From: Procambarus clarkii
Lineage: Eukaryota > Arthropoda > Malacostraca > Decapoda > Cambaridae
Assembly: GCF_040958095.1 (NCBI RefSeq)
Contig: NC_091165.1
Coordinates: forward strand, 30,554,445-30,618,444
Direction: 5' to 3'
DNA: 64,000 nt
In this document: piece by piece, positions 1 to 9,381 of the stretch
Layout of the letters: every line of letters starts with the position of its first letter
Position numbering within the stretch: the stretch's first letter is position 1
Made by a program: the position numbers and the translations under genes
The notes under the pieces: generated by a model
What the model was told of the DNA's origin: nothing
Seen by the model: the letters and a program-made list of their open reading frames with translations, nothing else
Database searches by the model: none

Positions 1-214
1 TCAATTTTTATTGCTAATGTTAACATTCTCAATCTGAAGTTGAATTTGGTTTGAGGATTTACTTCCAAATAAAATGTAGTCGGTCTTTATTATGTTTAGT
101 GCAAGTTTGTTGCTTTACGTCCTTGAGTGGACTTTTTAACTTTGTTATTTACATTATTATTTAGTGTGTTTGGGTTGGGGTCTGAATAGATGAAGGTAGT
201 ATTGTCAGCACTTA
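1..214 (-). pseudogene. Non-LTR retrotransposon RT fragment (same family as 62620-64000)
   Basis: On the minus strand this stretch matches the middle of the reverse transcriptase at 63226-63430 base for base over most of its length. It covers the part just downstream of the catalytic FADD motif. It is cut by the window edge on one side and stops abruptly near 214, so only a small piece of the palm/thumb region is present and it cannot be functional. Confidence 0.75.
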
Positions 215-299
215 TCTTTACACTTACTGAAAGTATCTAAGTATCCACTGAAGTATCTTCACACTTGAGGTAAACTTTAGTAGATATTTTCTGGACCGT

Positions 300-680
300 T
301 CCTTAAGTTTCGCATGCCAACGAAGATGGAATTCACATGAAATGAATTATGTGACCATCACTAATAATGTTGTGTTTTCTCTGTCTAGCTTCCGACCGGT
401 CATGTTACAATTGTGTCTTAGAGAGTTAAGCGTAATTAAGGATGATAGAAAATCTCTTACAGTTAATACATCAAGTTTGGAGACTTGAACACATTTTAGT
501 GTAAAAAGCAAGGCAAATAGTTCTGTCTGATGGGTAGAGGCAACTGCTCTTGCAGCATCACCCGTGGGGCGATGTAGGAAACCATCAGTGTATATGATTT
601 GAGAGAGAATGATCTGTGGACAGAGCATCAATATATCTTAAGGTATTGGGTTTTGCCTCAAGACGAAGCATAATAAAGAG
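300..680 (-). pseudogene. RNase H domain fragment of a RT/RNase H LINE
   Basis: Reading leftward, the translation runs through YTDGFLHR and then QTELFALLFTLKCVQVSKLD. This closely parallels the RNase H domain at 15533-15900, including the TDG block (first catalytic Asp) and the TELFAL block (catalytic Glu). The rest of the element is absent, so this is an isolated, degenerate fragment of the LINE family seen at 14776-16909. Confidence 0.75.
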
Positions 681-1220
681 CCCGAATATCTGGGGAAAAA
701 ATTACATTAAAAATTGTCCACGTGATACATATATGATCACGATTTAAACATTTTAGTCATATTAATTGAATATATATCATTAGGAAGTTTTGTTTTCTGG
801 GTAAGTTGTCAGCTTATATGAACTAATAGCTAGTGTGGCTTGTATATGGGTACATCAGGTCTCTTACCCTTGACCGTGGCGGTAACTTTATGGTCAGGAA
901 GCCACAAATATTTAGTGGGGCTCGGTCAGTCAATATGATTCCTTTGACATCACTCAACTTATGTATTCTGTTCTCGTATTGACAATTTGAATGATATCAA
1001 GAATATTTTGAATTTTCTCTGGCATAGATGGTGCTGTAGTTCATGACTTGCCCAGTGGGTCAAGACTGGTCTCATTTGCACCTCAGATTGGTGGGAAGAA
1101 ATTCTTGTTGCAAGAATGTGTGTACTCAGATCTAACTAGGGTAACTAAAATACTTACTTCCTAAATAAATACTTTAATTACAAATATTTGAAAATATATG
1201 GCATGTTTCCGAATTTCTGA
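681..1220. other. AT-rich intergenic DNA, nothing recognised
   Basis: I see no open frame of useful length, no RNA gene and no clear match to another part of the window. It is probably old decayed repeat or unique sequence. Confidence 0.4.
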
Positions 1221-1224
1221 TGAT

Positions 1225-1500
1225 ATAAAATATATTGTGGTTTATAATTAAGTTCTTAATAGTGATCCTATCCTGCATCATAATTAACATACATATCTAC
1301 TTTTGTTTTGTGTATTAAAATGACTACATTTTTATGTTAATTTCTTTTTGTAAATGATGATAAAGTTCAATAGATGTAAGTAGTTAATTATCAAAGAAGG
1401 CACCAAGCCGGGAAGGCTATGTAGCACCATCAAATAAAGGTCTTATTGAAACTTTATAAGAAAACGTTAAATCCTAAATATATCTTTATTCCCATACTTG
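1225..1500 (+). repeat. Dispersed AT-rich repeat, copy 1
   Basis: The blocks TATAATTAAGTTCTTAA, CATCATAATTAACATAC and CTAAATATATCTTTATTC recur in the same order at 5960-6160. They recur in reverse complement at 33330-33545. The repeat has no visible coding capacity and its class is unknown. A separate 45-bp core motif (1386-1430) is embedded in this copy. Confidence 0.6.
1386..1430 (+). repeat. 45-bp dispersed core motif, copy 1
   Basis: Contains GAAGGCACCAAGCCGGGAAG followed by GCTATGTAGCACCAT. Near-identical copies lie at 2667-2710 and 3341-3388, with a diverged one at 33598-33640. The bases around it differ between copies, so it looks like an independently conserved or mobile short element. 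Function unknown. Confidence 0.7.
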
Positions 1501-1656
1501 AAATATTGTATACTTTGCTCTCTCCATCGTACTTCTGCACCTTCTGGCAAATGGTGCGGTGCGATATGTAGGTGGTGTTCATTACTAGGTGAGCTGGCAG
1601 GTGTTCACTGCTAGATGAAGTGCTGTTCACCTAGCAGTAATTATAGGTACCTGGGG

Positions 1657-1891
1657 CCAGATTCAGGAAGGTACTTACGAAGGTTTTTCTTCTTAGCTAC
1701 GAATGTTTTCCTTCTTAGCGCCTTCGTGGCGGCTACGTCGGTATTCAGGTAGCTACACTAATTCTGTGGCGCGGGTTCGATCCCCGCACGAGGCAGAAAC
1801 AAATGGGCAAAGTTTCTTTCACCCTGAATGCCCCTGTTACCTAGCAGTAAATAGGTACCTGGGAGTTAGTCAGTTGTCACGGGCTGCTTCC

Positions 1892-1927
<36 letters not shown>

Positions 1928-2072
1928 TGTGGGAAAAAAAAGTAGTTAGTAAACAGTTGATTGACAGTTGAGAGGCGGGCCGAAAGAGCAAAGCTCAACC
2001 CCCGCAAACACAACTAGGTGAATACTAAGTGGAAAAACCTTCGTAAGTTCATTCCAGGATCTAAGTGTGGTT
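1657..2072. mobile_element. Fold-back (MITE-like) element with a SINE inserted in it
   Basis: The left end reads CCAGATTCAGGAAGGTACTT then ACGAAGGTTTTTC. The right end, reverse-complemented, reads AGATCCTGGAATGAACTTAC then GAAGGTTTTTC. The two ends are therefore imperfect inverted repeats. A tRNA-like SINE with a (TG)n core fills the middle. A related end (CTTCCTGAATCTAG) lies at 4971-5000. Confidence 0.55.
1760..2024 (+). mobile_element. tRNA-derived SINE with LINE-like 3' tail
   Basis: A pol III B-box-like segment, GGTTCGATCC, lies near 1771 inside a partial tRNA head. It is followed by the body also seen at 30890-30985 (AGTTTCTTTCACCCT, then AAATAGGTACCTGGG and GTCACGGGCTGCTTCC). A (TG)n run of about 38 bases follows. 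The final 80 bp match the 3' untranslated end of the LINE at 43999-44090 (CAGTTGATTGAC, GTTGAGAGGCGGG, GCTCAACCCCCGCAA), which is the usual sign of a SINE mobilised by that LINE. Confidence 0.75.
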
Positions 2073-2660
2073 TCAACCACTCGTAGCTTTACGTAAACTG
2101 GATATAACTCCTTTTTTCTCTACTACATAACACTGTGAACGATTTTAAGATTTTGGAACATAAACAAAAGATTATAAGAATTGAATCTAGTGAAGAGGAG
2201 TCCTTCGTGTTAGTTATATATGCATTCTTTGCTTGAAACTTAAAGTAAATATGTCTTTTATGATAGTAGAATTAGTTTTATAATAGCAAGATATTATACC
2301 CGTAGTTATTAAGTAAATGAACACTGGTGAACATGAAATATGAGAGAAGGTGATGAGCCCTGCCTGATGGGATCATTTACTATCACCAAATGCCCCTGTT
2401 CACCTAGTAGTAAGGGTGTACCTTAGCTATATATACCCATTTCTAATTTATTTAGTTTGGTTTTATTTGTAAATTAAATCTGGGTGAGACAAAATAAAAA
2501 TATGCTGCACAAATGATGTTAGGTAAGGAGAAGGGTAAAAATGTCACAAACTTTATTCATTGAATACTTAAAGCTATAATTATGACTATATAGACTATTA
2601 AAAAAGAGAGAGGGAAGTAGGGGTCCAAGACCTCTTCCTGTTATACAATTTGGGTGTGGA
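2073..2660. other. AT-rich DNA with no recognised gene
   Basis: Contains a short piece resembling SINE body near 2385-2415 (ATGCCCCTGTTCACCTAG) but no open frame or structured RNA that I can support. Confidence 0.4.
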
Positions 2661-2666
2661 ACAAGT

Positions 2667-2710
2667 AATTATCAAAAGAAGGCACCATGCCGGGAAGGCT
2701 ATGTAGCAGT
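2667..2710 (+). repeat. 45-bp dispersed core motif, copy 2
   Basis: Same core as at 1386-1430 with one internal change (CACCATGCC for CACCAAGCC). Confidence 0.65.
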
Positions 2711-2874
2711 AAGGCAGTGAGGTGAGGCAGCTACTTATTTGAGAAATGCTTATTTTATTTACCTTATAAGCTGAGGCAACTTATTTTATTTGAGCTGATT
2801 CTCAGCTGATTCCTCTACATTTAGCATGGAACAAATTTGTGTCCAAGACCTCTTCCTGTTACTCAATTTGGCTG

Positions 2875-3335
2875 TGTGTAACCAAACTAGAAGTGCTCTA
2901 CAAATCAAGGGACCCAGAATGTGGAATGACCTCCCGAATCATGTCAAAGGCTGTACCTCTCGCAACCAGTTTAAGAGTTAAACCAAGTACTGCCTAATTA
3001 ACTCCATGTAACCTAACTTACCTCCTAAATGTCAACCCATGTCTTGCTAATTTTTAAACAATGCTGTTCACCAACATGTGCAATTGCTGAGTTGTGCTAT
3101 GTTAACCCCCCTTTTTGTATTTTTTATTCCTTCTTTCAACACAATTTATACCTAATCCCGATTACTATTAAGTTTTAGTCTAAGTGTTTTTTCCCCCACA
3201 CCTTACCCGAAATGCTATGAGTATTAGTGGCTTTAGGTATTGTATGTACTAGCTCTGTCTATAAATCCAACATTATGTTTGTAAATCAACTGTATGTACT
3301 TTTCCTGAATAAAATGTATTTATTATTTATTTTTT
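2875..3335 (+). pseudogene. 3' end of a 5'-truncated non-LTR retrotransposon
   Basis: Forward translation gives KGPRMWNDLPNHVK, the conserved block near the C-terminus of many LINE reverse transcriptases (compare KGPSLWNSLPSELK at 62700). A stop and an untranslated tail follow, ending in an AATAAA-like, TATT-rich end near 3310-3335. Only the last 50 or so codons survive. Confidence 0.65.
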
Positions 3336-3340
3336 AATCA

Positions 3341-3388
3341 GTAAGTATTAAAAGAAGGCACCAAGCTGGGAAGGCTATGTAGCACCAT
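3341..3388 (+). repeat. 45-bp dispersed core motif, copy 3
   Basis: Same core as at 1386 with CTGGG for CCGGG. It sits directly after the LINE tail. Confidence 0.65.
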
Positions 3389-3765
3389 TGTGTGTAACAA
3401 TAAACCAATTTTTTTTTAACAAATAATGCACCTGTATGGGAAAACAAATCCTGTCAGCTGTAAAAATATTGATGCAGTTATTTAAATGAAAAAATAATGA
3501 AAGAAATATTACTGGTTTATTTTTATCCTATCTTTTTGTACTGTACAGTATATCCAAGGAAGTGAAAAATTGAGACATAATGCACAATTTAATGAATGAT
3601 TAGCATGGATTAGCAGTTCAAAAGAAATATGACTATTACATATCAACATGAGATCTTAATGATCCATGGTTAACATGATTTAATAAGGATAATACAGTAC
3701 TGTACTTGTAATAATACAAACTAAAGTTTAAAATCTTTATTACTGATTTTTGTTATTAAGAAGAT
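3389..3765. other. AT-rich DNA, nothing recognised
   Basis: No supported feature. Confidence 0.4.
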
Positions 3766-3891
3766 TAGGTATACACACCAATGTGCTGCTACCCTATTCT
3801 ATATGGAATATTACACAGTGTAGATAAAAAACTAGCTATAAGTTTATCTAATACTCCCATCTCACAGGATGGTTAGACATACATGGAATCA
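3766..3891 (+). repeat. Direct repeat, first copy
   Basis: Aligned to 4056-4191 through AATGTGCTGC, CCCTATTCT, ACACAGTGTAGAT, AACTAGCTA, CTCACAGGATGG and CATACATGGAATCA. It is the more decayed of the two copies, which lie 290 bp apart and are probably fragments of one LINE family. Confidence 0.6.
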
Positions 3892-4055
3892 ATTTAGAAA
3901 ATACCAGCCTCAATACAAAAAACAAATCAACTCTGACTAAACAACTCTTCGCGATTTTCACAAGAGGTAAGCACTGAATCATGGAAACATTATATTATAA
4001 TTACTCTTATCAGTTTCTACAAGACTCCTCTCAAACAATGTATTTTTTAACATGT

Positions 4056-4560
4056 TAGGTACACACAGCAATGTGCTGCTTCCCTATTCTGTATGAAGGA
4101 CCACACAGTGTAGATCTAAAACTAGCTACAAGCTCACCCAACATCCTCACCTCACAGGATGGCCAGTCATACATGGAATCAGGAGAGAACAAAATACTTG
4201 AGGCTGATCTATTAGCCTCCACTGGCAAAATCTGGGTGCAGCACAAGAATATCTTCCAATATTCCTGAGTGTATGAAGTAATTACAGAGCTCAAAATACC
4301 TCATACCATTTGGTATGAAGTCACTGATAACAGGGCAATCACAGATATAGTGTTGGAGAGTATGTTCTCTCAAGTAGGACTGAAAACAAATGTTTTTTCC
4401 ACCAAGAGGGTTATAAACCCATGGAACCGCCTACCCGCTGAAGCCGTAAATGCCAAATTCCAGCTAAAAAATATCATTAAGACAATTGGCGAGCCCTTTA
4501 ACAAGCCGCCGGCTTTCTGTCCTCTTCGAGGCCACTAGATAGTTAGTGGCCCTTGGGTAA
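4056..4560 (+). pseudogene. LINE C-terminal fragment, including second copy of the direct repeat
   Basis: 4056-4191 repeats 3766-3891 and remains partly open (SPNILTSQDGQSYMESGE). Downstream, 4269-4538 encodes NVFSTKRVINPWNRLPAEAV, the WN-LP block typical of reverse transcriptase C-termini. A frame break lies between the two parts near 4266, and the sequence decays after 4560. A 5'-truncated, inactive LINE copy is the simplest reading. Confidence 0.55.
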
Positions 4561-4899
4561 ATTCAGTAAATATATACAATAATTGTCAGCGCATCTTCCG
4601 AGCAACAAGGACACCTACACAGTATCTCTTAGAATTACGTAGGTAAACAACAAATGTAACATATTTGTTTACTACAATGTCGGTGCTGCATGTAGATGTT
4701 GAAAAAAACAGTTTTACTTCGAAATATACTAATTTTATAAAAAAATTCGACGTAAATAGGAGGCAGTAGAGCTCCGATAAGCCAGCGCTAAATCTTCAAT
4801 ATGAAGAATGTTGTTGCTCTCTGATTGGCCAAACGAAACACAGTAGTGACCTCTATCGGCACGCATGTGAACCAACAAATATCTTCCTAAGTGGACGTA
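4561..4899. other. No recognised gene
   Basis: Mixed AT-rich sequence. Nothing supportable beyond short inverted repeats. Confidence 0.35.
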
Positions 4900-5005
4900 C
4901 GTGAATTGCACCTAAGCATCTTCTTAGGGCACACTTAGGAACCTTCGTAGCAAACCTATTTACGAAGAAATACACGGAGCTTCCTGAATCTAGGTCCTGG
5001 GAGCT
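4900..5005. mobile_element. Terminal fragment of a fold-back element
   Basis: The end GCTTCCTGAATCTAGG resembles the reverse complement of the left end of the element at 1657-2072. Internal short hairpins such as CCTAAGCATCTTCTTAGG are visible. Confidence 0.4.
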
Positions 5006-5039
5006 AGTTAATTGTTGTAGGCATGTATATCCTGAGACA

Positions 5040-5335
5040 CTATATATATATATTTTTTTTTTGAGATATGTACAAGAGTTGTTACATTCTTGTACAGCCA
5101 CTAGTACGCGTAGCGTTTCGGGCAAGTCCTTAATCCTATGGTCCCTGGAATACGATCCCCTGCCGCGAAGAATCGTTTTTTTCATCCAAGTACACATTTT
5201 ACTGTTGCGTTAAACAGAGGCTACAGTTAAGGAATTGCGCCCAGTAAATCCTCCCCGGCCAGGATACGAACCCATGACATAGCGCTCGCGGAACGCCAGG
5301 CGAGTGTCTTACCACTACACCACGGAGACTGTGAT
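5040..5335 (-). mobile_element. Full-length tRNA-derived SINE
   Basis: On the minus strand the head reads like a tRNA gene, with an A-box-like TGGTGTAGTGGTAAGACAC and a B-box-like GGGTTCGTATCC. A body of about 200 bp follows and ends in an A-rich/TA-repeat tail at 5040-5065. Fragments of the same body (CTAGTACGCGTAGCGTTTC on the + strand) recur at 8237-8357, 21188-21309 and 62165-62335. The degenerate head argues against a functional tRNA gene. Confidence 0.8.
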
Positions 5336-5504
5336 GTTCACAACCGAACAATGTATAATCATTTCATGATATACAGCACATTGAGAAAGAATGAAGGTTA
5401 GATCCGAAAATTTGTTTTTTAATATGTTTACACATTTATTGGGTCTTTCCTTCACCTTCATTCAAGCACAAGGGTGTTACAGTAAGTTTCCATTATTATT
5501 TTTA

Positions 5505-5556
5505 AATTTTTATTATTATTATTATTATTAACAGGAGTGGGGAGGGGGGGGGGGGA
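5505..5556 (+). repeat. (ATT)n and poly-G tracts
   Basis: A run of about eight ATT units, then a mixed stretch, then a run of 12 or more G. Confidence 0.9.
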
Positions 5557-5744
5557 TAATGGTTCACATGTCCAAATTCCAATGCCCCCTACCAAGGGCT
5601 GAGGCTGCAGAGGTGCACAATAAACCATGCACCTCTGGCGGCAGTTTGTCGAAGGCGGAAGTGTAGCCTAGGCAGTTTGTTATAATAATTAGTGATGGCT
5701 CTTATTTTGATTATGGGTCCGTAAGCCAGTTAAGTCTTTACTCT

Positions 5745-5935
5745 TAATTTATATTAAAATGCTGGTAAAATACACTTCTTGATGATGAGTATGAAGTACA
5801 AATTAACTCATTGTGTACTCTATACTCACAAGATGAGTATAGGGAACACAATGAACTACCACTCATATGATAGGTATGGGTTGCACAAGAAACTATCGCA
5901 CAGAGGATGAGTATGGAGAGCAAAGTAAACAAAGA
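5745..5935. repeat. Degenerate short tandem motifs (GATGAGTATG family)
   Basis: GATGAGTATG, AAGATGAGTATAGG, TGATAGGTATGG and GGATGAGTATGG occur about every 40-55 bases, each followed by AC-rich filler. The reverse complement CATACTCATCCTGTG appears at 33750, next to another copy of the flanking dispersed repeat. Confidence 0.4.
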
Positions 5936-5959
5936 TTTACACAATTATTATAATTATAA

Positions 5960-6910
5960 TATTATAGTTTATAATTAAGTTCTTAAGAGAGATCCTGCGT
6001 CATAATTAACATACGTCAACCTTTACCTCAACATTTTATAAGTTATTTTCTGTCTGTATACGATGATGATCATATACAATTAAGGTAGCATTGCAACTAT
6101 ATAGGAAATTGTTAAACCCAAAATATATCTTGGTTCTTATACTTGAGATATTGTTACAATAAACGTTTGAAAACAAGGTTTATATCTGTATTTAAAATAC
6201 AAAACATTTACGTTTATCAACGCATCTCTCTGAATTACAAAATTTTTCGGAATTGCGAAGCCTGTATTGCCCGCCTGGCAGGACACTGATGCATTGGAAG
6301 TTTTCATGTATCTAGACACCGGCGATGGTGTGGTATTGGCTATTTATTTAACCATATCTTGGCTTTCATTTAAGATATATTTTCCTTGAAATGTAGTTAC
6401 ATTTTTATCTACATCTGTGTTTATGCTGACATATAGACCTTTAATGCTACTTTGCATATATGTAAATGAATTACACAATTGATTGGCTTGTTTCCAGGTC
6501 TTCACACTCCCTGAGCGAGCCATCACGTAACTATAAAAAGGCATATATCTTCACTTTCACTTCAGTTATATTTATCCTAAAGTATTAACATGCAGCTTAT
6601 ATTTCTATCTTTATTATGACATTTTATTATTATTTCTATCGTTTATTGCAATATCTAAATTAAATTAACATTGATCTTGCAAAGGTCATAGTTCCCATCG
6701 ATAGGGAGAGCGTCGGCCAAGAAACCTTGTTTAAAATATGAATATCTTTTATCTCTAATAAGATATAATCTCTGTGATGGATTCACAAGAATTATTTTAT
6801 CTCTGCCTTTCTGATAACATATTCAAATATAAGTTTTATTTGTGAATCTCTATTAATTAAGCAATATATCAGAGAGCGTGTAGGGGTCGGTGTTCTATGA
6901 ACGAAAAGGA
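5960..6910 (-). repeat. Dispersed AT-rich repeat, copy 2 (with extra 475 bp inside)
   Basis: In reverse complement, 6910-6820 and then 6345-5960 match 33050-33120 and 33155-33545 in order. Shared landmarks are AGAGCGTGTAGGG, ATCGCCGGTGTC, CAGCCAGGCGGG/CTGCCAGGCGGG and the CATCATAATTAACATA-type blocks. Positions 6346-6819 have no partner in the other copy, so this is an insertion here or a deletion there. No coding frame. Confidence 0.6.
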
Positions 6911-7340
6911 CATGAGTAGTTTAAGTAGCGAACGCATACCAACAAATAACGTTAGTATCTATATAACAAAATTATTGTCCTGTGGAGTTGATTTAACTTC
7001 CAGACACATTTTTTAAATAAATATTAAATGTTTTGTGGCTATTTATGAAATATATTATTACAAATTACCATTCTATTTGTTAATATCATTAATTAAATTT
7101 GCAACAATTTGAGCAAAGAAGTGCGACGACTGGATCACAGTGTACAGGAGGCTCATATGGCAGCAAACACTCTCCAGGCGACCATATACCTTGGATAAGT
7201 TGCTACACAATTTTGTCACATGGACCATCGAGTTCCTATGGCGTCACCTGCTACATATTTACTTCTAATTTCGATATGAAATTACATTTTTTCAGAGTAA
7301 AAATAGGTTTGATCATGTTCTACATGCAGCATCAACATTA
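6911..7340. other. No recognised gene
   Basis: Contains one short open stretch (7099-7350) with no recognisable motif. I do not support it as a gene. Confidence 0.35.
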
Positions 7341-8636
7341 CAGTAAGTAAATATACCATATTTCTTCATTACTTACGTAATGCAACGAGGATTTGGGTAC
7401 ATTTGGGTAATTCTTCGGACCCGGTAAATATTAGCAAAATTTATAAAATGATAATAGTTACATAGCAAGAAAAAAATAAAAGATGAGAGAAAATTGTAGG
7501 TATATTAAAGTACATAGGTAGCTCAGATTGATTGCAATGACAGCTTGAATGGTAGTTTAACAAAAATTAGTAGGCACAATACAGCATATGGCTAGCACAT
7601 AAAAGAAGACAGCAATGATCACAATGATAAAGTCGTTTGGATTAAGTACATAAAGATTGGGTAACACTAGATACAGAGCAAATTTAAAGCTCAGTGTAGG
7701 AAACTACGAAGACTAAATTAGGTACTTTTTGGTTTTGTTTTTAAATGAGGCAAAAGTTTTACAGCTTTTCAATTCACTAGGGAGTGAGTTCCATAGACTA
7801 GGTCCCTTAATTTGCATAGAGTGTTTACACAGATTAAGTTTGACTCTGGGGATATCAAAGAGATATTTATTTCTGGTGTGGTGATAATGGGTCCTATTAC
7901 ATCTGTCCAGGGAGAGTTTCAGAGCAGGATTTGCATTTAAGAACAGGGTTTTGTAAATGTAGTTGACACAAGAGAATGTGTGGAGGGAGTTAATATTTAA
8001 CATGTTTAGGGAGTTAAACAAGGGGGCTGAGTGTTGTCTGAAAGCATAGTTTGTTATTATTCTGATAGCAGATTTTTGCTGGGTGATGATGGGCTTGAGG
8101 TGGTTTGCAGTGGTAGACCCCCATGCACAGATACCATAATTAAGATTGGAATAGATAAGTGCATAATATAGTGAGAGGAGAGCAGAGTTAGGAACATAAT
8201 ATCTTTTTTTGGAGAGTATACAACTGTTTTAGAGACTTTTTTTTTTTTTTTTTTTTTTTAGATATATACAAGAGTTGTTACATTCTTGTACAGCCACTAG
8301 TACGCGTAGCGTTTCAGGCAGGTCTCTGGAATACGATCCCCTGCCGCGAAGAATCATTTAATAGTTTTGTGTTGAATGTGGGTGCTGAAGTTGAGTCTCT
8401 TGTCTAGGAATAGGCCAAGAAACTTTCCATAATTTTTATTACTAATGTTAATGTTGTCTATCTGTAGCTGAATTGCATTCGATGATTTGCTTCCAAATAA
8501 GATGTAGTAGGTCTTTTCTATGTTTAGTGTTAGTTTGTTAGTTGACATCCATAAGTGAACTTATTTTAATTCATTCTTCACAACATTATTTAGTGTATGT
8601 GGGTTGGGGTCTGAATAGATGAGGGCAGTATCATCA
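7341..8636 (-). pseudogene. LINE reverse transcriptase 3' portion, interrupted by a SINE
   Basis: Minus-strand translation matches the C-terminal half of the enzyme at 62620-63873: NKLTLNIEKTYYILFGSKSS, then KGPSLWNSLPSELK near the end. A SINE tail at 8237-8357 splits the frame. The upstream catalytic domain is missing, because the match stops at 8636 just before the FADD motif. About 370 bp of 3' untranslated sequence lie to the left. 5'-truncated and dead. Confidence 0.85.
8237..8357 (-). mobile_element. SINE 3' fragment inserted in the LINE
   Basis: Starts with a 24-base poly-T (a poly-A tail on the minus strand). The same tail body as at 5061-5170 follows, with TACAAGAGTTGTTACATTC and TAGTACGCGTAGCGTTTC. 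It lacks the tRNA head. Confidence 0.8.
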
Positions 8637-8815
8637 ACTCTCTCAGAACCATATTTATTTCACGTAAATATGTAAAAATCGTAAACGTTTTCTATGCTTC
8701 AAGAGAGATAGGAATATAAGGTTCATTTTAAACACTTTACCCATATTTATAATTAAAGTTCTAATGAAGATTCATGTGTTTTAATAATCGTCGAGCTCCG
8801 AACTCCGCACAGACT
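8637..8815 (+). repeat. Diverged direct repeat flanking the LTR element (left)
   Basis: CTCTCAGAAC, TTTATTTCACGTAAAT and TTCATTTTAAA align in the same order with 14438-14590, on the other side of the LTR element. Identity by eye is well below that of the segmental duplication, so this is an older relationship. Confidence 0.5.
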
Positions 8816-9016
8816 TGTAACAGTTCTATTGTTACGTAAAGTATGGTGACAATAAACACAAACACTAAGAGAATATATATATTTGGTCGAGTATACAGAA
8901 GTATGCAGGTGATACCTTGGCGAGCAATGGTGTGAGTTGAGCGCACTGAGAGTTGGTACAGTATCTCGCAAGAGTCTGTTCTACACCACACTTGAAAGTA
9001 GACTGGTTATTACTCG

Positions 9017-9381
9017 ATTGATTGATTGATGAAGATTAAGCCACCCAAAAGGTGGCACGAGCATGAATAGCCCGTAAGTGGTGGCCCTTTTGAGCCATTA
9101 CCAGTATCAAGAGCTGATACTGGAGATCTGTGGATGTGTGACTGCACCCTGCGTGACGGGAGATGTCTCCCGTGTGTTATTACTCTGTTGTTGTTGTTTA
9201 AGATTCGCTACTCAGAACAATAAGTTCCAGTAGCACGGGCAATGGTGAGTCCGTAAGCGGAGGCTCTTTGGAGCCATTATCTACATCATTGGCTGATACT
9301 AGAGATCTGGAGATGGATGGGGGTCTTCATGATGGTTTTCAGCCTGGAGGGCTGGCTATACCAGTTATGGAGCTGTTGGGA
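9017..9381 (-). repeat. 3' tail region of the ORF1 element with (AATC)n and (AAC)n junctions
   Basis: On the minus strand the element ends CTTCATCAATCAATCAAT at 9017, directly against CGAGTAATAAC of the LTR. Inside this region a second junction (TTATTACTCTG then TTGTTGTTGTTT, 9178-9199) looks like another retroelement tail. Paired GGTGGCAC/AGTGGTGGCCC and AGCACGGGC/GAGTCCG blocks form short hairpins. Confidence 0.6.
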
